A DNA stretch of 64,000 nucleotides from Mycobacterium sp. E740 (GCF_001672895.1 NZ_LZKP01000019.1:19809-83808), one strand, 5' to 3'; shown: positions 8,901-23,427, counted from the first letter of the stretch. Numbers and translations: made by a program. The notes: generated by a model from the letters alone, not told the origin.

Positions 8901-9494
8901 TCACCGCCCCTTCGTGTCGGGATCGGTCTGCTCCCGCGTGGGATCCGAGCCCTCATCGAGGGCGTCCCAGATCTCGCGTTCGGACATCTGGCCTGCCGTT
9001 TCGTCAGGTGAAGGGACCGCGCGACGCGTGTACCGAGCCGCACCGGAGCGCTCCCGACCCGCGGCCCGCATCAACAACACCGAGCATCCGAGCGCGAGGA
9101 TCGCGGTGACCAGCGTGACCACCGCCCCGGCGTAGTGCCGCTGTGTTCCGACGATGTCGGCGACTGGAGCCTCGGCGATGTGCGAGGCCCGCACCGCCAC
9201 GTCCTTGACCACCCACAAGCTGATCGCCAGATACGCCGTGCCCGCGCTGGCGACCGCGACCAGCACCGCCAGGATCCGCAACGGCCACCCGCGCACGGCC
9301 AGCGGCGCAACCGCCGCAGCCACCAGCAGGACGGCCAGCGGCACCAGCGCCGTGGACCACGTCGCCCCCGACAGCGCGACCGTTCTGGGCTGCCCCAGCC
9401 CGTCGAACGACGTGACGTCGACCCAGGTCATCCGCGACGCCCCCCACAGCGCCGCGGCGGCGAGCACCAGCCCTAGTTGCGCAACCCGGATCAC
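8901..9494 (-). CDS. Tryptophan-associated transmembrane protein
   Basis: 197 residues. Four hydrophobic helices are visible (about residues 4-20, 48-66, 70-96 and 120-142), followed by a charged cytoplasmic tail ending [15 protein letters not shown]. This matches the actinobacterial Trp biosynthesis-associated membrane protein family (Rv1610-like), which is nearly always between trpE and trpC. The function is unknown; transport of an intermediate or anchoring of the pathway are speculations. Start and trpE stop overlap by 4 bases, so it is made with TrpE. Confidence 0.88.
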   Translation of the reverse strand: MIRVAQLGLVLAAAALWGASRMTWVDVTSFDGLGQPRTVALSGATWSTALVPLAVLLVAAAVAPLAVRGWPLRILAVLVAVASAGTAYLAISLWVVKDVAVRASHIAEAPVADIVGTQRHYAGAVVTLVTAILALGCSVLLMRAAGRERSGAARYTRRAVPSPDETAGQMSEREIWDALDEGSDPTREQTDPDTKGR

Positions 9495-11020
9495 GGCTCG
9501 GTCAGCGTTTCCGCGGCGGCGATCGCGTTGAGCACCGCGCGCGCCTTGTTGGCGGCCTCGGTGTACTCGTAGGGCCCGTTGGAGTCGGCGACGACGCCGC
9601 CGCCGGCCTGCACGTACGCGGTGCCGTTACGCATCAGCGCGGTGCGAATGGCGATTGCGAAGTCCGCGTTGCCCGCGAAGTCGAGGTAGCCGAGCACGCC
9701 GCCGTAGAGCCCGCGGCGCGTCTTCTCGACCTCCTCGATCAGCTCCATCGCCCGCACCTTCGGCGCACCCGACAACGTGCCCGCCGGGAAACAGGCGGTC
9801 ACCGCGTCCAGCGCTGTCTTGTCGTCGGCCAGCAGCCCCGTCACCGTCGACACCAGGTGCATGACATGGCTGTAGCGCTCGATGTGGCTGTAATCCTCGA
9901 CGCGCACCGTCCCGGGCCGGCACACCCGGCCGAGATCGTTGCGGCCGAGGTCGACCAGCATCAAGTGCTCGGCGAGTTCCTTCTCGTCGGACTGCAACTC
10001 CTTCTCCAGCAGCAGGTCCTCTTCTTCGGTCGCCCCGCGCCACCGGGTGCCGGCGATGGGATGCGTGGTCGCCCGGCCGTCCTTGACCGTGACCAGCGCC
10101 TCGGGACTGGAGCCGACGATCGAGAAGTCCGCTCCCCCAGCCTCATTCGGCACGTTGAGCAGGTACATGTACGGGCTGGGGTTGGTGACCCGCAGCATCC
10201 GGTACACGTCGAGTGGGTCTGCCGCGGTGTCCATCTCGAACCGCTGCGACGGCACCACCTGGAAGGCCTCGCCGGCCTCGATGTCGCGCACCAGTTTCTC
10301 GACGATCGCGCCGTACTCCTCGAGCGTGCGCTGCGCCCGGTGTGACGGCTCCGGTCTGCCGAACGTCGCGACGGACGACGGCAGGTGCTCGCCGAGCGCC
10401 GCCGTCATGACGTCGACGCGGGCCACAGCGTCGTCGTACGCCCAGTCCACGCGCTCGTCGGTGCCGTTCCAGTTGACGGCGTTGGCGATCAGCGTGATCG
10501 TGCCCTCGTGGTGGTCGACGGCCGCGATGTCGGTGGCCAGGAGCAGCAGCATGTCCGGCAGGCCGAGGTCGTCGACGGCCAGTGACGGCAGCTTCTCCAG
10601 CCGGCGGACCATGTCGTAGGCGAAGAAGCCGACCAGTCCGCTGGACAGCGGCGGCAGACCCGGCAGCGGTTCGGTTTCGAGGAGTTGCAGTGTCGCGCGG
10701 AGCGCCTGCAGCGGGTCACCGCCCTGCGGGGCGTCCTTCGGCGTGGTGCCCAGCCACACCGCCTCGCCGTCGCGCACCGTGAGCGCCGACGGGGCGCCCG
10801 CGCCGATGAATGACCAACGCGACCACGAGCGCCCGTTCTCGGCCGACTCCAGCAGGAACGTCCCCGGCCGGTTGGCGGCGAGCTTGCGGTACGCCGACAG
10901 CGGTGTCTCGCTGTCGGCGAGCACCTTGCGGGTCACCGGCACGACACGGTGCCCGGCGGCAAGCGCCCGGAAGTCCTCGCGCGATGTGGTGTTCGCCAGC
11001 GAGTCGGCGGTGGTCTGCAC
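9491..11020 (-). CDS. trpE: Anthranilate synthase component I
   Basis: Commits chorismate to tryptophan, using ammonia from a TrpG glutaminase encoded elsewhere. 509 residues. The [18 protein letters not shown] segment near residue 60 contains the LLES element that binds feedback tryptophan. The chorismate-binding core shows [39 protein letters not shown] and the C-terminal [11 protein letters not shown]. The start is GTG at 11020. First gene of a trpE-membrane-trpC-trpB-trpA-lgt unit. The ~130-base upstream region shows no convincing leader peptide or terminator hairpin. Confidence 0.97.
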   Translation of the reverse strand: MQTTADSLANTTSREDFRALAAGHRVVPVTRKVLADSETPLSAYRKLAANRPGTFLLESAENGRSWSRWSFIGAGAPSALTVRDGEAVWLGTTPKDAPQGGDPLQALRATLQLLETEPLPGLPPLSSGLVGFFAYDMVRRLEKLPSLAVDDLGLPDMLLLLATDIAAVDHHEGTITLIANAVNWNGTDERVDWAYDDAVARVDVMTAALGEHLPSSVATFGRPEPSHRAQRTLEEYGAIVEKLVRDIEAGEAFQVVPSQRFEMDTAADPLDVYRMLRVTNPSPYMYLLNVPNEAGGADFSIVGSSPEALVTVKDGRATTHPIAGTRWRGATEEEDLLLEKELQSDEKELAEHLMLVDLGRNDLGRVCRPGTVRVEDYSHIERYSHVMHLVSTVTGLLADDKTALDAVTACFPAGTLSGAPKVRAMELIEEVEKTRRGLYGGVLGYLDFAGNADFAIAIRTALMRNGTAYVQAGGGVVADSNGPYEYTEAANKARAVLNAIAAAETLTEP

Positions 11021-11152
11021 GCATCAAGTGTCCCAGACGCGTTCCGGGCCTCGGCGTAGCGTGCGTCGGCCCTTGAAACCGACGCAATGGTCGATCCGAC
11101 GGCCGAAAACCAGCCAAAACGTCGGTCCGGCGCGCGGCGTAGCGTGACCCTC

Positions 11153-11617
11153 ATGAAACAGGGTGACCGAGTTGCCGAGTTCGAACTGCCCGACCAGACG
11201 GGCAAGATGCGAAGTCTGAGCGAGTTGCTCTCCGACGGGCCGATCGTGTTGTTCTTCTATCCGGCCGCGATGACGCCGGGTTGCACGAAGGAGGCCTGCC
11301 ACTTCCGTGATCTGGCAGCGGAGTTCGCCGCGGTGGGCGCGAGCCGGGTCGGCATCAGCACCGACGCGGTCGACAAGCAGGCGAAGTTCGCCGACAAGGA
11401 GCGCTTCGACTATCCGCTGCTGTCCGACGCCGACGGCACGGTCGCGACGCAGTTCGGCGTGAAGCGGGGCCTGCTCGGGAAGTTCATGCCCGTCAAGCGG
11501 ACGACGTTTGTGATCGACACCGATCACACGGTGCTGGCCGTGATCGCCTCGGAGATCAGCATGGACAGCCATGCCGACAAGGCACTCGAGGTGCTGCGCG
11601 AGCGTCAGTCCGCGTGA
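11153..11617 (+). CDS. bcp: Peroxiredoxin, Bcp/PrxQ type
   Basis: Thiol peroxidase of 154 residues that reduces hydroperoxides with electrons from thioredoxin. The active site TPGCTKEACHFRD gives peroxidatic Cys44 and, five residues on, Cys49, the usual atypical 2-Cys arrangement. The thioredoxin-fold strands around IVLFFYPAAM and ISTDAVDKQAKFA are clear. ATG at 11153 gives the same length as the M. tuberculosis BcpB; upstream starts add unrelated residues. It is divergent from trpE and its 3' end overlaps the convergent esterase gene by 13 bases. Confidence 0.95.
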   Translation: MKQGDRVAEFELPDQTGKMRSLSELLSDGPIVLFFYPAAMTPGCTKEACHFRDLAAEFAAVGASRVGISTDAVDKQAKFADKERFDYPLLSDADGTVATQFGVKRGLLGKFMPVKRTTFVIDTDHTVLAVIASEISMDSHADKALEVLRERQSA

Positions 11618-12603
11618 AGCAGGTGTGTCCGTAAGTGGTCGGTGAGGCCGCGCTGAAAGTCCTTCATCGGGGCCGATTCCGGCGCGTATCCGTCGGCCGC
11701 GTGGTACATCCCCGGAACGGTGACGAGCTCACACGGGACGCCGCACGCGCGTAGCCGCTCGGCGTACTCCACCGATTCGGGGAGGAACAGATCGAGTTCG
11801 CCGACGCCGATCCAGGCCGGCGGAAGTCCGGACAGATCGTCGCGGCGCGCGGGTGCTGCGTAGGGCGGCGCGTCCGACACCCGAGGCTCCCGGCCGAGGT
11901 AGGCCGTCCACGCGTATCGATTCGACGCCGGCGTCCATGACAGGCGGCCCCGTCCCCCGAAATCGTCGTTCAGCACGGTGCGATCGTCGAGCATCGGATA
12001 CACGAGTCCCTGCGCCCGCAGCGGGATTCCCTCGTCGAGGCTGCGCTGGGCGATCGCCGCCGAAAGTCCGCCACCGGCACTGAACCCGGCAACGGCGATG
12101 CGGTCGGCATCGATGCCCAATTCGCCGGCGCTGTCGCGCATCCAGCGAAGTGTGGTCATGCAGTCGTCGAGGGCTGCCGGGAAGGGATGCTCGGGGGCCA
12201 GGCGATAGGCCGGTGCGACGACGACGGCCCCCAACTCACGGGCCAGCCGGCCGCAGGTGCGCAGCTCCAACTGGGGGGAGCCGACGATCATGCCCCCGGC
12301 GTGGGGCATGAGCACGGCGGGACGCAGGACGCGGCCGTCCTGGGGCGTCGTGACGAGTACCCGCAACGCGTTCGGGCCGACGTGGTGTTCGGTGACCTCG
12401 ACGCCGGGTCCGGGTGCACTCTTCGTCCGGTACACCGCGCGCAGCAGAGGCAGGGATCGGGCGTTGTAGGTGACGGTGACGAACGGCAATCCACGGCTGC
12501 GGAGCTCGGGCAGTGCTGCTGAAAGCGGTTCCCGGAAAGACGCATAGCGACGAACAGCGAGCGCAGCGACGGCAAGGAGGGCAGCACCAGCGGTCTTTTT
12601 CAC
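11605..12603 (-). CDS. Alpha/beta hydrolase, hormone-sensitive-lipase type
   Basis: Likely carboxylesterase/lipase of 332 residues. An N-terminal hydrophobic segment (AGAALLAVAALAVRRY) suggests membrane anchoring. HSL-family features: oxyanion motif HAGG in LMPHAGGMIVG (usually HGGG), the nucleophile elbow GFSAGG, acid in GELDLF and histidine in GMYHAADGY. It follows hisI by 9 bases and is probably the last gene of the his transcript, though nothing links it to histidine. Substrate unknown. The HGGG to HAGG change may narrow activity but does not by itself remove the oxyanion hole. Confidence 0.85.
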   Translation of the reverse strand: MKKTAGAALLAVAALAVRRYASFREPLSAALPELRSRGLPFVTVTYNARSLPLLRAVYRTKSAPGPGVEVTEHHVGPNALRVLVTTPQDGRVLRPAVLMPHAGGMIVGSPQLELRTCGRLARELGAVVVAPAYRLAPEHPFPAALDDCMTTLRWMRDSAGELGIDADRIAVAGFSAGGGLSAAIAQRSLDEGIPLRAQGLVYPMLDDRTVLNDDFGGRGRLSWTPASNRYAWTAYLGREPRVSDAPPYAAPARRDDLSGLPPAWIGVGELDLFLPESVEYAERLRACGVPCELVTVPGMYHAADGYAPESAPMKDFQRGLTDHLRTHLLHAD

Positions 12604-12612
12604 GCCGCCAAT

Positions 12613-12960
12613 CTAACCGTCGGGGCTCAGCAGCACGTCGGCGTCGAAGCAACTGTGGTCGCCGGTGTGGCACGCGCCGTCGACCTGGTCGACCTCGAGC
12701 AGCACGGTGTCGCCGTCGCAGTCGAGCCGCACCGAGTGCACGTATTGCGTGTGGCCCGACGTCTCACCCTTCACCCAGTGCTGTTGGCGCGAGCGCGAAA
12801 AGTACGTCGCACGACGGGTTTCCAGGGTGCGCGCCAGCGCGATGTCGTCCATCCACGCCACCATCAACACCTGCCCGGTGCCACGTTCCTGCACCACCGC
12901 GGTGATCAACCCGTTGGCGTCGCGCTTGAGTCGCGACGCGATCGCTGCGTCCAGGCTCAC
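12613..12960 (-). CDS. hisI: Phosphoribosyl-AMP cyclohydrolase
   Basis: Opens the adenine ring of PR-AMP, third step of histidine synthesis. 115 residues, the stand-alone actinobacterial form without the HisE domain. Metal-site motifs are present: [28 protein letters not shown], and the cysteines in [15 protein letters not shown] and [11 protein letters not shown]. The start overlaps the hisF stop by 4 bases. Confidence 0.96.
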   Translation of the reverse strand: MSLDAAIASRLKRDANGLITAVVQERGTGQVLMVAWMDDIALARTLETRRATYFSRSRQQHWVKGETSGHTQYVHSVRLDCDGDTVLLEVDQVDGACHTGDHSCFDADVLLSPDG

Positions 12961-13739
12961 CTCACCACGATCCCTTCCGCCGCCATCGCGTCCTTCACCT
13001 GTCCGATGGTGAGCTCACGGAAGTGGAACACGCTGGCGGCCAACACGGCATCCGCTCCGGCGAGAACAGCCGGTGCGAAATGCTCAGGGGCGCCCGCTCC
13101 GCCGCTCGCGATGACCGGAACGTTGACGGCTCCGCGCACCGCCTCGATCATCGGAAGGTCGAAACCGGCTTTGGTGCCGTCGAAGTCCATCGAGTTCAGC
13201 AGGATCTCGCCGACACCGAGTTCCGCTCCGCGCGTGGCCCATTCGACGGCGTCGATGCCCGTGCCGCGCCGGCCGCCGTGCGTGGTGACCTCCCACCCCG
13301 ACGCTGTCGGCTGCTGGTCCTGCGGAACGGTGCGTGCGTCGACCGACAACACGATGCACTGCGAACCGAACTGCCGGGACAGCTCGCCGAGCAGATCGGG
13401 GCGGGCGATCGCGGCGGTGTTCACCGCGACCTTGTCGGCCCCGGCCCGCAGCAGCACGTCGACATCGGCGACCGACCGCACGCCGCCGCCGACCGTCAAC
13501 GGAATGAACACCTGCTCGGCGGTCCGCTGCACCACCTCGAGCATGGTGGCCCGACCGGAAGACGAGGCGGTGACGTCGAGGAAGGTCAACTCGTCGGCGC
13601 CCTCGGCGTCGTACGCCGCCGCCAGCTCCACCGGATCGCCTGCGTCACGGAGGTTTTCGAAGTTGACGCCCTTGACCACCCGGCCGTCGTCGACATCCAG
13701 GCACGGGATGATGCGGACCGCGAGGTCCTTCGGATCCAT
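12957..13739 (-). CDS. hisF: Imidazole glycerol phosphate synthase, cyclase subunit
   Basis: Partner of HisH; uses ammonia and PRFAR to form imidazole glycerol phosphate and AICAR. 260 residues. The two catalytic aspartates are Asp15 in [15 protein letters not shown] and Asp134 in VLSVDARTV; phosphate sites LTVGGGVRS and [11 protein letters not shown] are intact. ATG at 13739 shares its A with the TGA stop of the upstream IMPase gene. Confidence 0.97.
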   Translation of the reverse strand: MDPKDLAVRIIPCLDVDDGRVVKGVNFENLRDAGDPVELAAAYDAEGADELTFLDVTASSSGRATMLEVVQRTAEQVFIPLTVGGGVRSVADVDVLLRAGADKVAVNTAAIARPDLLGELSRQFGSQCIVLSVDARTVPQDQQPTASGWEVTTHGGRRGTGIDAVEWATRGAELGVGEILLNSMDFDGTKAGFDLPMIEAVRGAVNVPVIASGGAGAPEHFAPAVLAGADAVLAASVFHFRELTIGQVKDAMAAEGIVVR

Positions 13740-14554
13740 CAGAAGTCCCCGGGGTCGCCGACCGCGCGCAGCAGATCCAGCAGTTGCCCGTGGACTCCGG
13801 GCACTCCGGCCAGGGCGGACGGCGACTTGACGGTCCAGTCGTTGCCGGCCAGGTCGGTCACCACACCACCGGCGGCGCGGATCAACGCGACACCCGCGGC
13901 GTGGTCCCACACGTGACCACCGAAACTGATGGCGCCACCGAGGATCCCGGCTCCCGTGTACGCGAGGTCGATGCCCGTGGCGCCGTGCATGCGCATCCGC
14001 GAGCACTGACGGCTCAGGCTTTCGATCACCGCCAAGCGGTAACGCCCCGGCACCCTGCCCCGGGAGTCGACGTTGAACGTGCTCACCCCGACGACCGAGT
14101 CCGAGAGATCCGCGGGCTTCAACGTCGGCTGGTCGATCCCGTTGCTGCGCAACGGTTTACCGAGGACCGCGGTGAACCGCTCACCGGTGAACGGCACCCA
14201 CGTCAAACCGGCCACCGGATCGCCGTCACGCACCAGACCGAGCAGGATCGCCGCCATCGGCGAACCGGCGGCGTAGTTGAACGTGCCGTCGATGGGGTCT
14301 AGCACCCAGACCAGCGGCGAGTCCAGATCGGCGCCGCCGAACTCTTCACCGTGCACCGCGATTCCGGTCCTGGCGGTAAGCGCATCGACGACCTGCCGCT
14401 CGATCGCGAGGTCCACCTCGGTGGCGAAGTCGTTGCCCTTCTTCTGCACCGCCGAATCCGCTCGGTGGCCCTCGATGAACGGCTTCGCGGCATCGTCGAG
14501 GATCTGCGCCGCCTCGGCGACGAGTGCGTCGAGGTCTGCCTCGCCGAGCGCCAT
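13739..14554 (-). CDS. Inositol-monophosphatase-family phosphatase (ImpA/HisN-like)
   Basis: Mg-dependent, Li-sensitive type phosphatase of 271 residues. The metal-binding signature is complete: Glu in [24 protein letters not shown] and the C-terminal [15 protein letters not shown]. The family acts on inositol phosphate, fructose bisphosphate or histidinol phosphate. M. tuberculosis has this gene (impA) at the same place and it is usually called an inositol monophosphatase. Its location between hisA and hisF, overlapping hisF and abutting hisA, makes histidinol-phosphatase activity worth considering, but in mycobacteria that step is usually assigned to a different IMPase-family gene. Confidence 0.9.
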   Translation of the reverse strand: MALGEADLDALVAEAAQILDDAAKPFIEGHRADSAVQKKGNDFATEVDLAIERQVVDALTARTGIAVHGEEFGGADLDSPLVWVLDPIDGTFNYAAGSPMAAILLGLVRDGDPVAGLTWVPFTGERFTAVLGKPLRSNGIDQPTLKPADLSDSVVGVSTFNVDSRGRVPGRYRLAVIESLSRQCSRMRMHGATGIDLAYTGAGILGGAISFGGHVWDHAAGVALIRAAGGVVTDLAGNDWTVKSPSALAGVPGVHGQLLDLLRAVGDPGDF

Positions 14555-15298
14555 CTACCGCTCCACCGCGGCCAGTGCCTCGGGGAGCGTGAACCGCCCG
14601 GCGTACAAGGCTTTTCCGACGATCGCCCCCTCGACGCCGCGATCGGTCAGCGTCGCGATGGCCTCGAGGTCGTCGAGGCTCGACACCCCGCCGGACGCGA
14701 TGACCGGTGCGTCGGTGCGCTCGGTCACCTTCGACAGCAGCTCGAGGTTGGGCCCGTTCAGGGTGCCGTCCTTGGTGACATCGGTGACGACGAACCGCGA
14801 ACAGCCTTCGCGGTCCAGCCGTTCGAGCACCTCCCACAGGTCGCCGCCATCGGTTTCCCAGCCGCGGCCGCGCAGCCGGTGATCGCCGGCTGCGTCGATC
14901 TTCACGTCCAGCCCCACGGCGACCTTCTCGCCGTGTTCGGCGACCACTTTCGCGCACCACTGCGGATTCTCCAGCGCCGCGGTGCCGAGGTTGACGCGGG
15001 CGCAGCCCGTTGCGAGCGCCGCCGACAGCGAGTCGTCGTCGCGGATTCCGCCGGACAACTCGACTGCCACGTCGAGCTTGCCGACCACCTCGGCCAGCAG
15101 TTCGCGGTTGCTGCCCCGGCCGAACGCCGCGTCTAGGTCGACGAGGTGGATCCACTCCGCGCCGTCGCGCTGCCAGGTCAGCGCGGCCTCCAGCGCCGAG
15201 CCGTACTCGGTCTCGCTGCCGGCCTGGCCTTGCACCAGGCGCACGGCGCGGCCCTCGACCACGTCGACGGCGGGAAGAAGAATCAATCGCTGCGGCAC
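14555..15298 (-). CDS. hisA: PriA-type phosphoribosyl isomerase (HisA/TrpF)
   Basis: Isomerises ProFAR in histidine synthesis and, in actinobacteria lacking trpF, also phosphoribosylanthranilate in tryptophan synthesis. 247 residues. Catalytic aspartates are Asp12 ([10 protein letters not shown]) and Asp173 (VVTDVTKDG); Trp147 in [10 protein letters not shown] is the residue whose loop switches substrate in PriA. No trpF is seen near trpC. GTG at 15298 is preferred because LILLPAVDV begins directly after it and an AGG lies upstream. It ends immediately before the IMPase start. Confidence 0.95.
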   Translation of the reverse strand: MPQRLILLPAVDVVEGRAVRLVQGQAGSETEYGSALEAALTWQRDGAEWIHLVDLDAAFGRGSNRELLAEVVGKLDVAVELSGGIRDDDSLSAALATGCARVNLGTAALENPQWCAKVVAEHGEKVAVGLDVKIDAAGDHRLRGRGWETDGGDLWEVLERLDREGCSRFVVTDVTKDGTLNGPNLELLSKVTERTDAPVIASGGVSSLDDLEAIATLTDRGVEGAIVGKALYAGRFTLPEALAAVER

Positions 15299-15303
15299 GT
15301 CGG

Positions 15304-15920
15304 TCAACCTAGTGCCTTCACCCAGTTGGCGAGCAACGCGGCACCGGCGTCGCCGCTCTTCTCCGGGTGGAACTGGGTGGCCGACAGCGGTCCGTCCTCC
15401 ACGGCCGCCAGGAACGGCACGCTGTGGGTGGCCCAGGTCAGCTTCGCAGCCGGATCGCCTTCCCACTGCTGGGCGGCGTACGAGTGCACGAAGTAGAACC
15501 GCGTGCCCGCATCCATCCCGGCGAACAACGTGCTGCCTTCGGGTGCGTCCACGACGTTCCAGCCCATGTGCGGGATCACCGGCGCGTCGAGTCGCACGAC
15601 CGCGCCGGGCCACTGCCCGCAACCGGTGCTCTCCACGCCGAACTCCACGCCGCGCGAGAACAGGATCTGCATGCCGACGCAGACGCCCAGCACCGGACGG
15701 CCCGCCGCCACCCGCTCGGCGATGAGCGTCGCGCCGTCGATCTTGCGCAGCCCGGCCATGCATGCCTCGAACGCGCCTACGCCGGGGACCACGAGGCCGT
15801 CGGCGCCGCGCGCCGCATCCGCGTCTGCGGTCACCGTGACGTCGGCGCCGACGCGCTCCAACGCCCGCTGTGCCGAGCGCAGGTTCCCCGAGCCGTAATC
15901 GAGGATGACGACTTTAACTG

Positions 15921-15924
<4 letters not shown>
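15304..15924 (-). CDS. hisH: Imidazole glycerol phosphate synthase, glutaminase subunit
   Basis: Class I glutamine amidotransferase giving ammonia to HisF. 206 residues. Catalytic triad: Cys82 in GVCVGMQ, His186 and Glu188 in QFHPEKSG; the oxyanion strand is PGVGAFE. GTG start at 15924 overlaps hisB by 4 bases; it precedes hisA by 5 bases. Confidence 0.97.
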
Positions 15925-18996
<3,072 letters not shown>

Positions 18997-19032
18997 TCTC
19001 CCAGAGCAGACCAAATCGGTTATGGAGGCGCC

Positions 19033-19443
19033 ATGCGAGCCAGTGAGCATCCCAACAACGCCCCTGGCGTGCCGATGGTGTTCCCGCCGTGGTTCGAAAA
19101 CCTGCAGGTCAAGTACCTCAACCGGCTGATCAGGCCGTTCTCGCGGCTGATGCCGGGAATGGCCAGGATCGAACATCGGGGCCGCAAGTCCGGAAAGCCC
19201 TACGAGACGATCGTCACTGCCTACCGGAAGGGCGACACCGTGGCCATCGCGCTCGGACACGGGAAAACCGACTGGGTGAAGAACGTCCTGGCCGCCGGCG
19301 AAGCCGATCTGCACCTCGTGCGCCGCACTCTTCACCTGGTGAATCCGCGGATCCTGCCGGCCGGCAGCAATCCCGACGGGTTGCCGGCGATGGCGCGGAT
19401 GCAGGCGGGGCGGATGGCGATCTTCGTCGCCGACGTCGCCTGA
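19033..19443 (+). CDS. Nitroreductase/deazaflavin-dependent family protein (DUF385-like)
   Basis: 136 residues with a split-barrel FMN/F420-binding-like fold. The diagnostic strand-turn is [19 protein letters not shown] followed by [27 protein letters not shown], typical of the FDOR/DUF385 group in mycobacteria. Cofactor (F420, fatty acid or other) cannot be read from sequence. The ATG at 19033 has a good ribosome site (GGAGG, 4 bases away). Divergent from hisD and convergent to the next anchored protein, from which it is separated by one base. Confidence 0.85.
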   Translation: MRASEHPNNAPGVPMVFPPWFENLQVKYLNRLIRPFSRLMPGMARIEHRGRKSGKPYETIVTAYRKGDTVAIALGHGKTDWVKNVLAAGEADLHLVRRTLHLVNPRILPAGSNPDGLPAMARMQAGRMAIFVADVA

Positions 19444-19444
19444 C

Positions 19445-19927
19445 TCAACTGCAGAGCGCGGTGATCGCGTTGTTCTCGGCGTCGGCGTCGGACAGCCGCT
19501 TCGACTGGTCTGGGTCGTCGTTCGGGACGCCCGCGGTGGCATGGGCGCCGATGTCCGACAGGTTGTTCGCGAACTGGCGGATTTTCTCGGCGAGCTCGGC
19601 CGGGGTGGCCGGATCCAGCCGTTGCAGTAGGTACTGACCGCCGTCGTAGAGCGAGATGCGCGCGTTGGCCGCGACGGCCTGTGCTCCGGTGACGTCCTGC
19701 GGGCCGCCCGCCGGCCGCAGGTTCGTGTTGAGCGAGATGCCTTTGCGGACGATGTCGGCCGCGCCGCACGCCTTGGACTTGGCGTCAGCGATCTGCGTGG
19801 CGTCGTACTTCGGCTCCGACGTCCTCGACTCGTACAGCGTCCACCCGGCGACGGCCAAGGCAGCCACCGCGATGACCAGGCTGGCGGTGGCCAGCAGAGT
19901 GAGACGGCGCGACGAGTCCTCATCCAC
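19445..19927 (-). CDS. Single-pass membrane-anchored hypothetical protein
   Basis: 160 residues. A short basic N-terminus (DEDSSRRLT) is followed by one helix ([22 protein letters not shown]), then an extracytoplasmic domain with two cysteines (KACG and the C-terminal ALCS) that might pair. The layout resembles Mce-associated and similar mycobacterial anchored proteins, but I do not recognise the family. GTG at 19927 is chosen because it places the helix near the N-terminus; translation further upstream would run into nadC. It follows nadC by 20 bases and is probably cotranscribed. Confidence 0.7.
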   Translation of the reverse strand: MDEDSSRRLTLLATASLVIAVAALAVAGWTLYESRTSEPKYDATQIADAKSKACGAADIVRKGISLNTNLRPAGGPQDVTGAQAVAANARISLYDGGQYLLQRLDPATPAELAEKIRQFANNLSDIGAHATAGVPNDDPDQSKRLSDADAENNAITALCS

Positions 19928-19947
19928 GCGACCGATGGTAGTGGCCG

Positions 19948-20805
19948 TTACAGATCGAGCCCGATATCGAGGACCCGCACCGAGTGGGTGAGCGCGCCGA
20001 CCGCGAGGTAGTCGACGCCCGTGCCGGCGTACTCGGCGGCGCTGTCGAGCGACAACCCGCCGGACGATTCCAGCTTCGTTGCCGGCGACCGGGAATCGCG
20101 GCGCTGCACGGCGATCTGCGTCTGCCACACCGGAAAGTTGTCCAGCAGCACCAGCTCGACCTTCTCGGCGAGCACCTCGTCGAGCTGCTCGAGCGAGTCC
20201 ACCTCGACTTCGCATTCGACGTCGGGGGCGGCTGCGCGCACGGCCTGCAGCGCCGCCACGACCGATCCGGCGGCGGCGACATGGTTGTCCTTGATCAGCG
20301 CCGCGTCACCGAGGCCCATCCGGTGGTTGACGCCGCCGCCCACACGCACCGCGTACTTCTGCAGCGCCCGCAGGCCCGGCAGAGTCTTGCGGGTGTCGCG
20401 GACCTTCGCCGCGGTCCCGGACACCGCGTCCACCCACGCCGCCGTCGCGGTGGCGATACCGGAGAGATGACAGACCAGGTTCAGCGTGGTCCGCTCGGCG
20501 GTGAGCAGTCCCTGGGTGGGCGCCTCGACCGTCAGCACGACGCCGCCCGGCTCCAGCCGGGCACCGTCCTCGACGCGGTCCTTGACTGAATAACCCTCAG
20601 ACCCGAGCACTTCGTCGAGAACGAGCAGTGCGATGTCCACCCCGGCGATCACGCCCGCCTCGCGCGCCACCATCGACGCCGTGGTCCTCGCGTCCGCCGG
20701 CACAGTGGCGAGCGTGGTCACATCGGGTCCGTAGCGCAGATCTTCTTCCAGTCCGCGCGCGATCACCCTGCGAGCCTCGGTGAGCTCGTCGGCACTCAGC
20801 TCCAT
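19948..20805 (-). CDS. nadC: Nicotinate-nucleotide pyrophosphorylase (QPRTase)
   Basis: Converts quinolinate and PRPP to nicotinate mononucleotide in de novo NAD synthesis. 285 residues. Motifs: ERTTLNLVCHLSGIAT, RDTRKTLPGLRALQKYAVRVGGGVNHRMGL (residues start near 136) and DAALIKDNH bind quinolinate and PRPP; ESSGGLSLDS closes the barrel. ATG at 20805 shares its A with the TGA of nadB. Confidence 0.97.
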   Translation of the reverse strand: MELSADELTEARRVIARGLEEDLRYGPDVTTLATVPADARTTASMVAREAGVIAGVDIALLVLDEVLGSEGYSVKDRVEDGARLEPGGVVLTVEAPTQGLLTAERTTLNLVCHLSGIATATAAWVDAVSGTAAKVRDTRKTLPGLRALQKYAVRVGGGVNHRMGLGDAALIKDNHVAAAGSVVAALQAVRAAAPDVECEVEVDSLEQLDEVLAEKVELVLLDNFPVWQTQIAVQRRDSRSPATKLESSGGLSLDSAAEYAGTGVDYLAVGALTHSVRVLDIGLDL

Positions 20806-22366
20806 CAGCAGCACACTCCGGCCGCGACCAGACCTCGCGCCTGTGCGGGGTCGGTGAGCGGGTAGTCGCGCCGGTGATGACAGCCGCGAGATTCGGTACG
20901 GCTCAGCGCCGCGGCCGCGACGGCTGCTGCGGTCGTCGTCAACGCCGCGTCCTCGAAGTCGGCGCGCGAACCGATCGCACGCGGCGGTGCGGCGTCCAAA
21001 TCGGCGGCCAGGACCCGTAAACCGTCGGCGTCGCGCACCACCCCGGCGTTCTTCGTCATCGCCCGCTGGAGAACGGCGCGCGGAAGGGCTCGCCGTACCA
21101 CGGGCTCCGGTGGCCGCGCCGCCACCGGTCCGGCGGCCAAAGCGTGTGCGGCAGCGGCATTTCCGGCCCGGCCGCCGACGACGAGGCCTTCGAGCAGGCT
21201 GTTGGAGGCCAGCCGGTTCGCACCGTGCATCCCGGTACGCGCCACCTCGCCCGCGGCGAACAGCCCGGCGATGTCGGTGCGCCCGTGCACGTCGGTGACG
21301 ACGCCGCCGCAGCTGTAATGCGCGCCGGGAAGCACGGGAATAGCCTCCAGGGTGGGGTCGATGCCCGCCGCCCGGCAGGCCGCGGTCACCGTCGGGAACC
21401 GCTTCGCGAAGCCGTCGATCCGCCTCGCGTCGAGGAAGACACACGGTGCACCGGTCTCCTCGAGCCGAGCGTGGATCGCTGCCGCAACGACATCGCGCGG
21501 CGCCAGGTCGCCCATCGGATGGACACCGGCGGTGACCGAACGTCCCTGCGAATCCACGAGTACGGCGCCCTCGCCGCGGACCGCTTCGGTGATCAGCGGC
21601 CGCCGTCCCGCGTTGTGACCGTCGAACAGCATGGTCGGGTGGAACTGGATGAACTCGATGTCGCTGACCGGTGCGCCCGCCCACATCGCAAGCGCGACAC
21701 CGTCTCCGGTCGACCCGTCGGGGTTCGTAGTGGCCGAGTACAGATGACCCAGTCCGCCGGTCGCGAGGATCACCGAAGGGGCGTGTACGACCCCGAGGCC
21801 GTCGTCGCTGAGCACCAGAACGCCGGTGACGGCGCCGGCCTCGTGCAGGATCTCGACCGCGACGTGGTTGTGGCGGATGTCCAACGTGGCCGACGCACTG
21901 TCGAGCGCCCGCTGCACCTCCGCGCCCGTGGCGTCGCCGCCGGCGTGGATGATCCGGCGCCGCGAATGGCCGCCCTCACGGGTGAGCGACCACGATCCCC
22001 GCACCGTCTCGTCGAAACGCGCTCCGTCGCTGACCAATTCGACGACCGCGCGGTAACCGTCGGCGACGATCGAGCGCACGGCATCGGGGTCGCACAAGCC
22101 CGCGCCCGCGGCCAGCGTGTCGGCCACATGGGCATCGACCGAGTCTCCGTCTTCCCGCAACGCCTCCGGCAGCACCACCGCGATCCCGCCCTGGGCGTAG
22201 AACGTCGCAGAGTCAGGGGTCTTGCTGAGCACCATGACTTTTCGGCCCCGTCGGTGTGCCGCGAGCGCGGCGACCAGGCCCGCCACGCCCGTACCGATCA
22301 CCACGACGTCGGCGCGTTGCTGCCAATGACCCGACCAGCGGCCGGAACCGCAGGCGGCCGCGCGCG

Positions 22367-22370
<4 letters not shown>
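20805..22370 (-). CDS. nadB: L-aspartate oxidase
   Basis: FAD enzyme oxidising aspartate to iminoaspartate for NadA. 521 residues. The dinucleotide fold is [17 protein letters not shown] near residue 21; active-site segments include [50 protein letters not shown] and [19 protein letters not shown] at 22370 overlaps the nadA stop by 4 bases. The N-terminal 18 residues are not conserved. Confidence 0.96.
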
Positions 22371-23380
<1,010 letters not shown>

Positions 23381-23404
23381 GGCCATCCCCTTCGTCAAAT
23401 CCGA

Positions 23405-23427
23405 GTTTTCGACTTACAATCGAAAAC
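23405..23427. promoter_or_regulatory. NrtR-type operator between nadA and nrtR
   Basis: Perfect inverted repeat with 8-base arms GTTTTCGA and TCGAAAAC around a 7-base spacer. It ends one base before the ATG of nrtR and lies 25 bases upstream of the nadA start. TACAAT (23415-23420) inside it is a good -10 for nrtR, 7 bases from the start codon. Binding here would shut off both directions. NrtR control of nadABC is established in M. smegmatis; this exact site is my inference. Confidence 0.8.

Noticed and set aside
11021..11152. Possible tryptophan attenuator or leader peptide before trpE
   Set aside because: There are isolated TGG codons on the minus strand (near 11110 and 11033) but no short frame with adjacent Trp codons followed by a terminator hairpin.
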